Positions 1 through 8,112 of a DNA stretch of 64,000 nt are shown piece after piece. How positions within the stretch are numbered: position 1 is the first letter of the stretch; every line of letters begins with the position of its first letter. Source of the DNA: Eisenibacter elegans DSM 3317 (GTDB taxonomy: Bacteria > Bacteroidota > Bacteroidia > Cytophagales > Microscillaceae). A program made the translations under genes and the position numbers. Location: the NCBI RefSeq assembly GCF_000430505.1, contig NZ_KE387152.1, positions 323,413-387,412 of the forward strand, read 5' to 3'. The notes under the pieces were generated by a model. That model had not been told where the DNA came from. It was given only the letters and a program-made list of their open reading frames with translations, and did no database searches.

Positions 1-50
1 TCCGCAAGCTTCGTGATTTTTTGCAAAACCTACGTGATACCCTTACCTAA
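1..50 (+). CDS. 3' end of an upstream gene (partial)
   Basis: The third frame from the window edge is open from base 3 and ends in TAA, giving the C-terminal peptide RKLRDFLQNLRDTLT, nine bases before the next start codon. The basic, leucine-rich helical character and the tight spacing to the next gene suggest a real gene tail. The family cannot be recognised from 15 residues. Confidence 0.35.
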   Translation, partial: RKLRDFLQNLRDTLT

Positions 51-58
51 TACGACCT

Positions 59-295
59 ATGCGTGTTCTGAAAACAATTCCTACCGATAACTTTAATATT
101 ACGCTCTTTACTTGGAACGAGAAATACCTACTCAAATTTGAACAAGGTGATTTGGAGCAAACCTATAAAGTCAGTGCGATGGAAGTAGTAGGAGAGCAGG
201 CTATAGACGAAGTATTGGCTGATGAGATTTTTCTGAAAGAGGTACAACAACGCTTTGATGCCATGCGCGAAAGCTGGTATCAGCGGATTTATTAA
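59..295 (+). CDS. Small conserved hypothetical protein (78 aa)
   Basis: This is a short acidic cytoplasmic protein with no signal peptide or membrane segment. Its N-terminal half looks like beta strands (NFNITLFTWNEKYLLKFEQ) and its C-terminal half is helical and charged. I do not recognise a named domain. It probably belongs to the many roughly 80-residue lineage-specific proteins of Bacteroidota. It lies 9 bases after the preceding gene tail and 13 bases before the YhhN-family gene, so the three may be one transcription unit. Function unknown. Confidence 0.6.
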   Translation: MRVLKTIPTDNFNITLFTWNEKYLLKFEQGDLEQTYKVSAMEVVGEQAIDEVLADEIFLKEVQQRFDAMRESWYQRIY

Positions 296-308
296 CCCAT
301 ATGCGCCT

Positions 309-995
309 ATGCTCTTCTTTTGGCTTTATTGTGCAGCGGCAGTGCTCAACTTGAGCGCCTTGGCAACGGCTCATCCCTTCTTGGAATATGTCAGTAAGCC
401 TCTACTAATGGTTTTTTTGGGGATTCACTTTTATCAAGGCAACCCCTTCAAGGCTAACCCTACTGCCCGTTGGGTGATGTTGGCCTTGTTAGGTTCTTGG
501 GGCGGCGATGTGTTGCTCTTATTTGCAAAACATGACAGTGCTTTTTTTATTGGAGGATTGTCCAGCTTTTTGTTTGCACACTTGGCCTATATTCAAGCCT
601 ATCGCTATGCCGTAGGACACAGCAGCGAGCCTAGTTTGCTGGGGCGCAAACCTTGGCTATATGTCCCGTTTATGTTGCTCTATCTGACGCTCTATGGCTA
701 CCTGTACCCGCACTTGGGCGCGATGCAAATCCCGGTGGCGGTCTATGCACTCGCCATTGTAGGGATGAGCCTTGCGGCACTCAATCGCTTCAGGCTGACT
801 TCGCCCCAAAGCTTTCAACTAGTTTTTGGTGGAGCATTGCTGTTTATGTTGTCAGATACCTGTATTGCCCTCAATAAGTTTGTCCAACCTTTTGAGGCCG
901 CCGGTATAGTGATTATGAGTACTTATATCATAGCACAGTACCTTATTGTAAGGGGTATTTTGATACATCTCAAAGCTCAGATGACTGAGGGATAA
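309..995 (+). CDS. YhhN/TMEM86-family membrane protein (lysoplasmalogenase-like)
   Basis: A 228-residue integral membrane protein with about eight hydrophobic segments. The arrangement VSKPLLMVFLGI, then a glycine-rich segment ending GGDVLLLF, then FLFAHLAYIQAY is typical of the YhhN family. This includes vertebrate TMEM86 lysoplasmalogenases, which hydrolyse the vinyl-ether bond of lysoplasmalogens. The conserved Asp of the GD motif and the later LSDT motif are present. Activity is inferred from family only. I chose the ATG just before the first hydrophobic segment; the upstream in-frame ATG at 255 would add 18 non-hydrophobic residues overlapping the preceding gene. Confidence 0.8.
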   Translation: MLFFWLYCAAAVLNLSALATAHPFLEYVSKPLLMVFLGIHFYQGNPFKANPTARWVMLALLGSWGGDVLLLFAKHDSAFFIGGLSSFLFAHLAYIQAYRYAVGHSSEPSLLGRKPWLYVPFMLLYLTLYGYLYPHLGAMQIPVAVYALAIVGMSLAALNRFRLTSPQSFQLVFGGALLFMLSDTCIALNKFVQPFEAAGIVIMSTYIIAQYLIVRGILIHLKAQMTEG

Positions 996-1021
996 GCTAC
1001 AATCCTCATATCTGCTGATTT

Positions 1022-1110
1022 TATACCCAGTCAAAATTGGTTTGGGAAATGTATGTATTGAAAAATGCTTGAGCATCAAGGAGAGCAATGCCGGTGGATA
1101 TTGGCATAAA
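1022..1110 (+). repeat. Family A dispersed repeat, degenerate copy
   Basis: It begins TATACCCAGTCAAAATTGG, contains the hairpin CTTGAGCATCAAG and ends in TTGGCATA in place of the usual TTGGTATA. It lies between the YhhN-family gene and a hairpin terminator. Its 3' half has diverged from the better copies at 8980 and 19261. Confidence 0.7.
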
Positions 1111-1116
1111 AACAAA

Positions 1117-1146
1117 AAAGCCGGTACTCAATAAGTACCGGCTTTT
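1117..1146. terminator. Bidirectional intrinsic terminator
   Basis: A 13-bp perfect stem AAAAGCCGGTACT/AGTACCGGCTTTT closes over a short loop. The A-rich 5' arm and T-rich 3' arm would terminate transcription from both sides. It probably ends the YhhN-family unit. Confidence 0.75.
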
Positions 1147-1533
1147 CACATACTAAACCTTTTTCAAAACTAAACCTCAAATGAAAACCTTATGCTTTTG
1201 TCGTAAAGCAAAAGACCTTGGTGTTGTAACACAAAACTCTTTTACTTACATGACAAAGTTAGGGACTAGATGCTTGCATTACTATCGGGCAAAGTATGTA
1301 ATTTGATTCTCTAAACCACGGATTTGTGATAGGGTAAAACCCTGACATGTGGTGTATAGCGTTTGCCGAGCATCACTGGCGTGCGCGCTCGTGCTAGCAT
1401 ATCTTTTTTCCAAAGACGGCAGTAAATCGTGTATTATCGAACTTCAAGCCAAGTTGGTCTTGGGGCTAGGCTGCCAAGCCTGTCAAGGGTTTTGCTTGAC
1501 TGCTTGGTGCCTAATCGCATACCTTGGACTATA
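1147..1533. other. Intergenic, no feature recognised
   Basis: About 390 bases between the terminator and the stop codon of the minus-strand monooxygenase. Short open frames here overlap the end of that gene or lack coding character. No RNA gene, repeat or clear promoter was recognised. Confidence 0.5.
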
Positions 1534-2889
1534 TCAGGCTGGCACGCTGACCTTGTTGGTTCGAGGAGCTTTGCCAGTACGGTGTTTACGCATCTCCGCC
1601 TTGATGAGATTGATGTAAGGCTGAAAATCAACCTGTATAGTATGTCGGGCAGCCTGCTTGTATTGTTTGTTTACTTTTTGTGCAGCCGCATCAATATCTT
1701 TGCGCATTTGGGCTTCGGAGGGCAAGGCCACCTCGCCGGTCATCACTCGGGCAATCCATTCTGATTGTATTTCGGCCAGTGGCATAATGGCTCCCAAGGG
1801 CTGCAACAAACCAATAAAGTAGAGGTTGGGATAGTCAGGATGTACCACACGTTTGTAGAGCTGAATGTTGTTGCTTATTTCGACTTGACGGAAGAAATCC
1901 TCCTTGAAAAACGGGAAAGCGATTTTGTATCCTGTAGCATAAATCAGCACATCGGCCTTGAGGGTAGTGCCATCTTCGAGCAAAATATGGTCGCCACGTA
2001 GTTCTTTGATATTGGTTTGACGTACTTTGATACGCCCGTGTCCTGCAAGGTGCAGCAAGTCTGGCGAGATAGTGGGGTGTTCGGACAAGAGTGGACGCTT
2101 GGGTTTAGGGATACCATAGTCCTCTTGTTTGCCTCGGGCAAGCCATAGGTTAAGGGCGATGAGTTGGCGCTTCCAAGCCAACGGCAGAAAGCTGACATTG
2201 AGTTTGCCGAGCATATCAAAAGGTTGTCCCCAGATATATTTAGGGAAAATGTAAGCGCCACTACGGCTGATAATGGTAATGTCGGCGCTACCTACGCGGG
2301 CGGCCTCACAGGCAATATCCACCCCTGAGTTGCCAATACCCAATACCACTACGTGCTTGCCCGGGCCGAAAATCCCCTCAGGTGTTTTATAGTCGTGGGA
2401 ATGCATCACTGTACCGTCGAGTGTACCGGGGAAGCCCGGCTCAGGATAACGAGCGCACCAGTGATGCCCATTAGCCACCATCACTGCCGCATAGCGCTCG
2501 GTATTCCCTTTGTCGGTAGTGATGGTGTAACTATTGTCAGCTTCACGTTTTACGTCGGCTACGCCGGTGTTGAAGATGATTTTATCCCGAAAGCCAAAGC
2601 GGTCTACAAAGCTCTCGAAGTACTCAAGCATCTGGAAGTGGCTAGGATAGTCGGGGTAATCATCCGGCATAGGAAAGTCGGAATAGGCCATCATTGCTCG
2701 GGAAGTATTGATATGGAGCGAGCGGTAGGCCGAAGACATTCCGTTGTCATTCATATAGCGCCAATTGCCGCCTATACCCGAGCCTTTTTCATAACAATCA
2801 AAGGGAATACCCTTTTCGTGTAAGACCTTGGCCGCAGCAATCCCTGAAGAACCAGCACCGATGATGCAAACTTTTTGTGGTGTATCCAT
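1534..2889 (-). CDS. Flavin-containing monooxygenase (FMO family)
   Basis: This 451-residue enzyme should use NADPH, FAD and O2 to oxygenate a nucleophilic S or N atom or a ketone in a small molecule. The FAD-binding Rossmann motif GAGSSG is at residues 11-16 and a second FAD contact GIGGNW follows at about 38-43. The FMO fingerprint region FPGTLDGTVMHSHDYK is at about 153-168, the NADPH-binding GIGNSG at about 184-189, and the family ATGY motif near residue 318. Length matches bacterial FMOs. The substrate cannot be predicted. It has no close same-strand partner; the PQQ-type dehydrogenase behind it on the same strand is separated by a mobile repeat. Confidence 0.9.
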   Translation of the reverse strand: MDTPQKVCIIGAGSSGIAAAKVLHEKGIPFDCYEKGSGIGGNWRYMNDNGMSSAYRSLHINTSRAMMAYSDFPMPDDYPDYPSHFQMLEYFESFVDRFGFRDKIIFNTGVADVKREADNSYTITTDKGNTERYAAVMVANGHHWCARYPEPGFPGTLDGTVMHSHDYKTPEGIFGPGKHVVVLGIGNSGVDIACEAARVGSADITIISRSGAYIFPKYIWGQPFDMLGKLNVSFLPLAWKRQLIALNLWLARGKQEDYGIPKPKRPLLSEHPTISPDLLHLAGHGRIKVRQTNIKELRGDHILLEDGTTLKADVLIYATGYKIAFPFFKEDFFRQVEISNNIQLYKRVVHPDYPNLYFIGLLQPLGAIMPLAEIQSEWIARVMTGEVALPSEAQMRKDIDAAAQKVNKQYKQAARHTIQVDFQPYINLIKAEMRKHRTGKAPRTNKVSVPA

Positions 2890-3007
2890 GGCAGTCGAGC
2901 AGTTATAGAAGTTAGTTGGGGTAGATTAATTGTCTATTTTGAGGCTAAGATAGTGATTTTTGATGAAATTAGGCACAATGCCCTAATTTATTTTCCTTGT
3001 CATTCAT

Positions 3008-3137
3008 CACGCCACCGGGCATTTTTGGAAGAGTAGCTCGGAGCTCCAGCTCCGAAACAAGCTGAGGCCTCATTTTGGGGTACAATGAGACTTAGCCCAC
3101 AGTTTTACCTGTGGTTTGAAAAATATCCAGTGGTGCG
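3008..3137. mobile_element. Family B MITE-like element, intact copy with perfect 9-bp TSD
   Basis: This 130-bp noncoding element starts CACGCCACCGGGCATTTTTGG and ends with the approximate inverse, AAAAATATCCAGTGGTGCG. The flanking bases GTCATTCAT occur at 2999-3007 and again at 3138-3146, a perfect 9-bp target-site duplication. Internally there are three hairpins: CGGAG/CTCCG, CTCATT/AATGAG and CCACAG/CTGTGG. It lies between the monooxygenase and the PQQ-type dehydrogenase, both transcribed leftwards. It encodes nothing. Confidence 0.88.
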
Positions 3138-3170
3138 GTCATTCATCTAATTCAAACGAACGATATAGCA

Positions 3171-4307
3171 CTATTGAGGGCTGATTTTGAGCAACATTCC
3201 GGGGGTTTCGGTCAAGACGTAGATCAACCCATCGGGGGCTTGCCCGACCCAACGTACGCGGCCAATGCCATCTAGTAGGCGCTCTTGGCTTTGAATCTTG
3301 CCTTGTGCGTTGAGCTTGAGATAGCGCAAGTGCCTTGCGACCAAAGAGCCTAGCAAGGCATCGCCCTGCCACCCGGGGTAGCGGTCGCCTTTGACAATCA
3401 GCAAGCCACAAGGGGCAATGGCCGGGCTCCAGTGGATGATGGGGGAGACCATCCCTTCGCGCTCGGTCTCTTCGCTGATGGTAGTACCGTTGTAATTGAT
3501 GCCAAAGGTAACCTCAGGCCAGCCGTAGTTGCCTCCTCGCTCAATGCGGTTTAGCTCATCACCGCCTTGTGGGCCGTGTTCGTGTGCCCATAAAATGCGG
3601 CGTGTAGTATCAAAAAACAAGCCCTGTGGGTTGCGATGCCCATAAGACCATATTTCGGGTTGGGCGTTGGGTGTTTGCACAAACGGGTTGTTACTCGGAA
3701 TGCGCCCGTCGTCGTGTAGGCGGACGATAGTACCAATATGATTATTGATGGATTGCGATTGTTGGGGGGTACCCCTATCGCCAATGCCCATGTAGATAAA
3801 CCCCTGGTCGTCGAAGGTGAGCCTAGCGCCAAAGTGCTGCCCTGCCGTACTGGAAGGCACACCTTGGAAAAGCACCTGAGTATCCTGAAGCTGTGTGCCT
3901 TGTAGTTTGGTACGATAAATCGCCGTATTGCCTCCTTGGCTGCTCGTGCGGCGAGCGGCTACAAAATAAATCCAACCGTTTTGGGTATATTGTGGATGTA
4001 GCTGGATATCGAGCAAGCCTCCTTGCCCCTGAACATAGATGTCAGAAGGCAGACCTGAAATGGGCTGCGGTGTGCCACCAGTATTGGGATTCCACAGCAG
4101 CAAATTGCCGGCACGCTCTGTGATGAGCAGCGCTCCGGTGGGTAAAAAAGCAGCACCCCAAGGGTTTTGCAAGTTGGTAAGCAGGGTATCTACCTTGAGC
4201 GTCCAGTCGAGCTGGGGCTGAGGGTCGTCCGAAGAGCGGCATTGCCAACATACAGTAGCCAACCCAAGAGTACAATACATCAGAGAGGCAATAAGCGATT
4301 TTTTCAT
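3171..4307 (-). CDS. PQQ-dependent sugar dehydrogenase (Asd/GdhB family), probable lipoprotein
   Basis: A 378-residue exported protein of the soluble glucose/sorbosone dehydrogenase beta-propeller family. These proteins oxidise aldose sugars in the periplasm with PQQ. Family marks include PWGAAFLPTGALLITERAG near residues 49-67, GQGGLLDIQLHPQY near 94-107, the putative catalytic histidine in GQHFGARL (about 158), GDRGTPQQ, the HRNPQGLFF region and the EHGPQGGDELNRI calcium/PQQ segment. The N-terminus MKKSLIASLMYCTLGLATVC resembles a lipoprotein signal with Cys20 as the lipidated residue. No pqq genes are in the window, so cofactor supply is unknown. Confidence 0.88.
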   Translation of the reverse strand: MKKSLIASLMYCTLGLATVCWQCRSSDDPQPQLDWTLKVDTLLTNLQNPWGAAFLPTGALLITERAGNLLLWNPNTGGTPQPISGLPSDIYVQGQGGLLDIQLHPQYTQNGWIYFVAARRTSSQGGNTAIYRTKLQGTQLQDTQVLFQGVPSSTAGQHFGARLTFDDQGFIYMGIGDRGTPQQSQSINNHIGTIVRLHDDGRIPSNNPFVQTPNAQPEIWSYGHRNPQGLFFDTTRRILWAHEHGPQGGDELNRIERGGNYGWPEVTFGINYNGTTISEETEREGMVSPIIHWSPAIAPCGLLIVKGDRYPGWQGDALLGSLVARHLRYLKLNAQGKIQSQERLLDGIGRVRWVGQAPDGLIYVLTETPGMLLKISPQ

Positions 4308-4402
4308 AGCAAAGCACTGGGTTATATAGGTTTTACATACTGGATATTGAACTTTTCAACGGGAGCGAATGTTAAAAAGTTATTCGAGTGCAAAAATCTC
4401 TT

Positions 4403-4873
4403 ATGTACAGAAAACACCTCCATATTATCGCCCCTTTATTGGCACTACAAGTGCTCTTGGGGGCAGTAGGCTTGGGTATTTGGCAGCATCACTGCCTGAT
4501 GCTGGAGCAGGGAGAGGCTATGTTGGAGTCTAAGAGCTGCTGCGAAATCCCCCCTCCACCCACGGCTTGCTGCGAGGCTAAGGCATCACTAGTGCAGCTG
4601 ACCCCGCTGCCAGATGAAACATCCAAGTGGGAAACATCCCCTTGCTGCCATATCACCACTACGTATCACCAAGGCATTACAGAGGCGCTGACACAAGCGC
4701 CTGAGGTACATCAGCTATGGCCTATTTTGGCCTATTGCGGGACTATTTTTGACTGGGCTTGGCCGCAGGGGCTTACAGACACCCTGCTGCGTGGCTATAT
4801 CGCTGATAGCTCGCCCCCGTGGCTCTATCAGGGGGCGGAGCTGATTTTATTGATTGGAGTTTTTAGATTGTAA
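4403..4873 (+). CDS. Small Cys-rich membrane protein, HYC_CC_PP-like
   Basis: A protein of about 156 residues with one N-terminal hydrophobic segment followed by HHC, then a CC pair, a PPPP stretch and two further CC pairs (SCCE, TACCEA, PCCH). This pattern resembles the small HYC_CC_PP proteins of Bacteroidota that sit next to metal-related TonB receptors; the match is from memory of the motif. The gene directly precedes such a receptor and an HMA protein, which supports a role in heavy-metal (perhaps copper) binding at the envelope. A GTG 15 bases upstream is an alternative start. The cysteine pairs are the only functional clue. Confidence 0.6.
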   Translation: MYRKHLHIIAPLLALQVLLGAVGLGIWQHHCLMLEQGEAMLESKSCCEIPPPPTACCEAKASLVQLTPLPDETSKWETSPCCHITTTYHQGITEALTQAPEVHQLWPILAYCGTIFDWAWPQGLTDTLLRGYIADSSPPWLYQGAELILLIGVFRL

Positions 4874-5013
4874 TCACAAACACAATAGTTGTGAGGGTGC
4901 AATGTATTGGCTACATTGTCAGACTTACAACCACAAACGATGCCTACATACAAACAAGGCATTATTTGTCAATCTGTGTTTTTAGAAGAACGATTACAAT
5001 TATTGACTCATAT

Positions 5014-7239
5014 ATGAACTCTACGTCTTATTTCCGATTACACCTCACAATCTTGTTGCTAGGATGGGGACTGGCTTTGCCACTATACGCCCAAAAGACC
5101 CTGCAAGGCACCATCACTGAGCAAGACGACTCCGGCCAACCACAACCACTGGTAGGCGCTACAATCTTTTGGGAAAATACCAATACCGGAGCCATCACCG
5201 ATGCCGATGGGCATTTTGAAATCCCTTTTCACCCAAGTACCCGCCGCCTGGTGATCAAGTATGTAGGCTATGAGACAGTCAGCCTTCTAATCAATGAGAC
5301 CACCTTTTACTTGACACATACGCTCAAGAGTGATGCCCAAAGCTTGGACGCTGTAACGGTAAGTGCCAGCAAGAGCTTGGATGTACAAACAATTCAGAGT
5401 GAGGTGATTACCAAGCGTGATTTGCAAAAGGCGGCTTGCTGCAATTTGTCTGAAAGCTTTCAAAACAATATCGCGGTCGATGTATCGTTGACAGATGCCG
5501 TATCAGGTACCAAACAAATCAAAATGCTGGGGCTGGATGGGGTGTATGCCCAATTGATGACGGAGAACGTGCCGGCTATCAGAGGGTTGAATGCCAAACA
5601 AGGGCTAACGTTTTTGCCCGGAACTTGGATACAGTCTATCGACATCAACAAAGGTGCAGGCTCAGTAGCCAATGGGTATGAGTCGATTACTGGGCAAATC
5701 AATATCGAGTTGGCTAAGCCGGATGATAGCGAACGGATGCTGCTGAATCTGTATGGCAATCATTTTGGCCGCCTCGAAGCCAATATCAATACGGCCCATA
5801 AACTGACCAACCGCTGGAGTACGGCCTTGTTGATGCACGGCAGTACCCAACAGCTCCGGCAAGATATGAACGGTAATGGTTTTTTGGATATGCCCATCGG
5901 CACCACACTTACCGCGCTCAATCGATGGAAGTATAGCGGCAAAAAGCTTATTGTACAGGCGGGTATCCAAGCATTGTACGACGACCGCCAAGCCGGACAG
6001 GCCATCTTTCGACTTGGGCAGGAACGCCGCACCGACCTGCCCTACGGAGTCATGCAACGCAATGAGCGCTTACAAGGCTTTTTGAAAGCCGGATGGCTCA
6101 ACCCCGAAAATCCTACGCAGAGCATCGCTTTGATTAACAACGCGACCTACCACCGCTTTGCTGGCAGTTGGGGAATGAATGTTTTTGAGGCGCAAGAACA
6201 ATTGGCACAAGTACAGCTTATTTATCAAAATAACCTTGGCTATCGGCACGAGCTGCGCACAGGACTGAGCTATCTCTACAACCGATTCGACACACAGTAT
6301 CAAGAGATTCAACCCAATCGTAACCGCTTGTGGCTCGATACCCGTGAGGAGTCCGTACCCGGAGCGTTTTTAGAGCACACATTCAAACCCTCAGAACGCT
6401 TCGCCGCAGTTTCGGGAGTAAGGATTGATTGGCACAACCTGTATGGTACGTTTTTTAGTCCGCGCCTGCATCTCAAATACGATTTGAGCGATGCACTTAT
6501 TTGGCGTGCTTCGGGAGGAAGGGGATACCGTGTTGCCAACCCCATCATCGAAAATATGGGCTACCTTATCAGTGCCCGTAGGGTAGACTTTGAGGGGGAG
6601 CTACTACCAGAACAAGCCTGGAATTATGGCACTAGCCTCTCCTATGCTTTCAATATCAACAACCAGCCCGGCTTGCTCAGCATCGACTATTACCGGACTG
6701 ATTTTGAAAACCAAGTAGTAGCAGACCTCGACAGCGACCCACAACGTCTACGGTTTTATAACCTCGACGGACAGGCCTTTGCTAACAGCCTTCAGATAGC
6801 GGCCAACTATGAACCTTTCAAACGCTTTGATGTGAGCTTGGCTTACAAATGGTATGATGTACGCAGTACCATCAACGGCCAACTGCGCTCAATGCCCTTT
6901 GTACCTACCCATCGTTGGGCAATGAGCCTAAGCTATGCCACCAACTTTGACAAATGGCAGTTTGATGTCAATCTACAATATATGGGTACACAACGCCTAC
7001 CCGATTGGGAAGGCCAAGCCTCCCGCAGCCCTGCTTTTGCCTTGCTGAACGCACAGGTTACCCGACGTTTCCGGCGTTTAGAACTATATGTAGGAGGCGA
7101 AAACTTGGGTAACTTTATGCAGCCTAACCCGATTATTGGCTTTGACAATCCCTTTGGGAACAATTTTGACGCAGGGCGTATCTATGGCCCTATTATGGGG
7201 GCTATGGCCTATGCAGGGCTGCGTTTTTACATCAAGTAA
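5014..7239 (+). CDS. TonB-dependent outer-membrane receptor, likely metal related
   Basis: A 741-residue receptor. The signal peptide ends at LPLYAQ. A carboxypeptidase-like regulatory domain follows (LQGTITEQDDSG to the FEIPFHPSTRRLVIKYVGYE strand, about residues 24-100). Next is the plug domain with a distinctive CCNLSESF motif, then MLGLDGVYAQLMTENVPAI and GAGSVANGYESITGQINIEL. The rest is a beta barrel ending in an aromatic strand (AGLRFYIK). The plug cysteine pair and the HYC_CC_PP-like and HMA neighbours suggest import or sensing of a metal complex rather than a sugar; no SusD partner is present. I chose the ATG before the signal peptide over an upstream in-frame GTG that adds about 41 non-signal residues. 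Confidence 0.9.
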   Translation: MNSTSYFRLHLTILLLGWGLALPLYAQKTLQGTITEQDDSGQPQPLVGATIFWENTNTGAITDADGHFEIPFHPSTRRLVIKYVGYETVSLLINETTFYLTHTLKSDAQSLDAVTVSASKSLDVQTIQSEVITKRDLQKAACCNLSESFQNNIAVDVSLTDAVSGTKQIKMLGLDGVYAQLMTENVPAIRGLNAKQGLTFLPGTWIQSIDINKGAGSVANGYESITGQINIELAKPDDSERMLLNLYGNHFGRLEANINTAHKLTNRWSTALLMHGSTQQLRQDMNGNGFLDMPIGTTLTALNRWKYSGKKLIVQAGIQALYDDRQAGQAIFRLGQERRTDLPYGVMQRNERLQGFLKAGWLNPENPTQSIALINNATYHRFAGSWGMNVFEAQEQLAQVQLIYQNNLGYRHELRTGLSYLYNRFDTQYQEIQPNRNRLWLDTREESVPGAFLEHTFKPSERFAAVSGVRIDWHNLYGTFFSPRLHLKYDLSDALIWRASGGRGYRVANPIIENMGYLISARRVDFEGELLPEQAWNYGTSLSYAFNINNQPGLLSIDYYRTDFENQVVADLDSDPQRLRFYNLDGQAFANSLQIAANYEPFKRFDVSLAYKWYDVRSTINGQLRSMPFVPTHRWAMSLSYATNFDKWQFDVNLQYMGTQRLPDWEGQASRSPAFALLNAQVTRRFRRLELYVGGENLGNFMQPNPIIGFDNPFGNNFDAGRIYGPIMGAMAYAGLRFYIK

Positions 7240-7303
7240 ACAATGGATAAAAAATAATTTTCCACCCATAACACGTATTCAATTACCTAAACACTTTATT
7301 ATT

Positions 7304-7654
7304 ATGAAACATCTTCTTGGATTATTCGCTTTCGCCGCCCTTTGGACAATCGCCCCACAAGCTTTTGCCCAAAGCAACAATAAGTTGGCTACTGTCAGCA
7401 TCCAAACATCTGCCCATTGTGGAATGTGTGAAGAGGCTATCACGGAAGCCTTAGCCTTTACGAAGGGGATAAAAGACGTAAAAGTAGACCTCAAAACCAA
7501 GATAGTAACTGTGGGGTATCAACCTAAAAAAACTAACCCCGAACAGATACGCGAGGTGATTGCCAAAACCGGATATGATGCCGACGACGTACTGGCTATT
7601 CCGACTGCATACGAAAAACTGCCGTCTTGCTGCAAAAAAGGTGGAGGGCACTAG
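7304..7654 (+). CDS. Periplasmic heavy-metal-associated (HMA) domain protein
   Basis: A 116-residue protein: signal peptide (ends about QAFAQ), then a single ferredoxin-like HMA domain with the metal-binding motif HCGMCEEAI, and a C-terminal tail with another cysteine pair and glycine/histidine residues (SCCKKGGGH). Cytoplasmic relatives such as CopZ carry Cu(I) between transporters; here the signal peptide places it in the periplasm. It starts 64 bases after the TonB receptor stop and likely shares its transcript. Together with the Cys-rich protein upstream it forms a metal-handling trio. Copper is the most likely metal by family, but the sequence does not prove it. Confidence 0.88.
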   Translation: MKHLLGLFAFAALWTIAPQAFAQSNNKLATVSIQTSAHCGMCEEAITEALAFTKGIKDVKVDLKTKIVTVGYQPKKTNPEQIREVIAKTGYDADDVLAIPTAYEKLPSCCKKGGGH

Positions 7655-7726
7655 AGCCAAACTACAGGGTGTCTTCGGTGGCTTGCCAACTATCAGGCAA
7701 CACCGAAGGCATACCCTATTTCGGGT

Positions 7727-7955
7727 TATACTCAACCACAATTGGTTTGGGAAATCTTTGCACTGAAAACCCTTGACAACCAAGAAAAATCAAATCTTGT
7801 GAATCTTCACACCGCCGGATATTTTTAGAAAAGTAGCTCAGAACCCCAACTCCGAGACAAGTTGAGACCTCATTTTGGGGGTACAATGAGAGTTAACCCA
7901 CAGTTTTAACTGTGGGATTTAAAAAACGCCCGGCGGTGTGGTGAATCTTGGTATA
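7727..7955 (+). repeat. Family A dispersed repeat split by a family B insertion
   Basis: The left part (7727-7807) runs from TATACTCAACCACAATTGG through the CTTGACAACCAAG hairpin to GTGAATCTT. A 133-bp B element follows, and then GTGAATCTT is repeated and the A copy resumes with GGTATA. Removing B and one GTGAATCTT restores a standard A copy very like those at 8980 and 19261. Confidence 0.9.
7808..7940. mobile_element. Family B MITE-like element nested in family A, perfect 9-bp TSD
   Basis: A 133-bp element with near-perfect terminal inverted repeats: it begins CACACCGCCGG and ends CCGGCGGTGTG. The target duplication GTGAATCTT is exact (7799-7807 and 7941-7949). The interior is homologous to the copy at 3008, and the hairpin CCCACAG-TTTTAA-CTGTGGG is intact. 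This is the clearest insertion event in the window. Confidence 0.93.
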
Positions 7956-8112
7956 ATTTGGCTCTAAAATAGGTTTTTTTGCAAACCACTGGGCTAACCC
8001 CGTGGGTTTGAGAAAGACCCAATGGGGTATTTGTTTGTTCGATAGTGAGACAAGTACAACAAATAATTGGGTTTAGGAGTATAACTTGTATCAACAAACC
8101 GAATCATTATTT

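Noticed and set aside
4403-7654. Metal trio read as a SusCD-type glycan uptake locus
   Set aside because: There is no SusD partner or glycoside hydrolase, and the receptor carries the cysteine motif seen near metal proteins.
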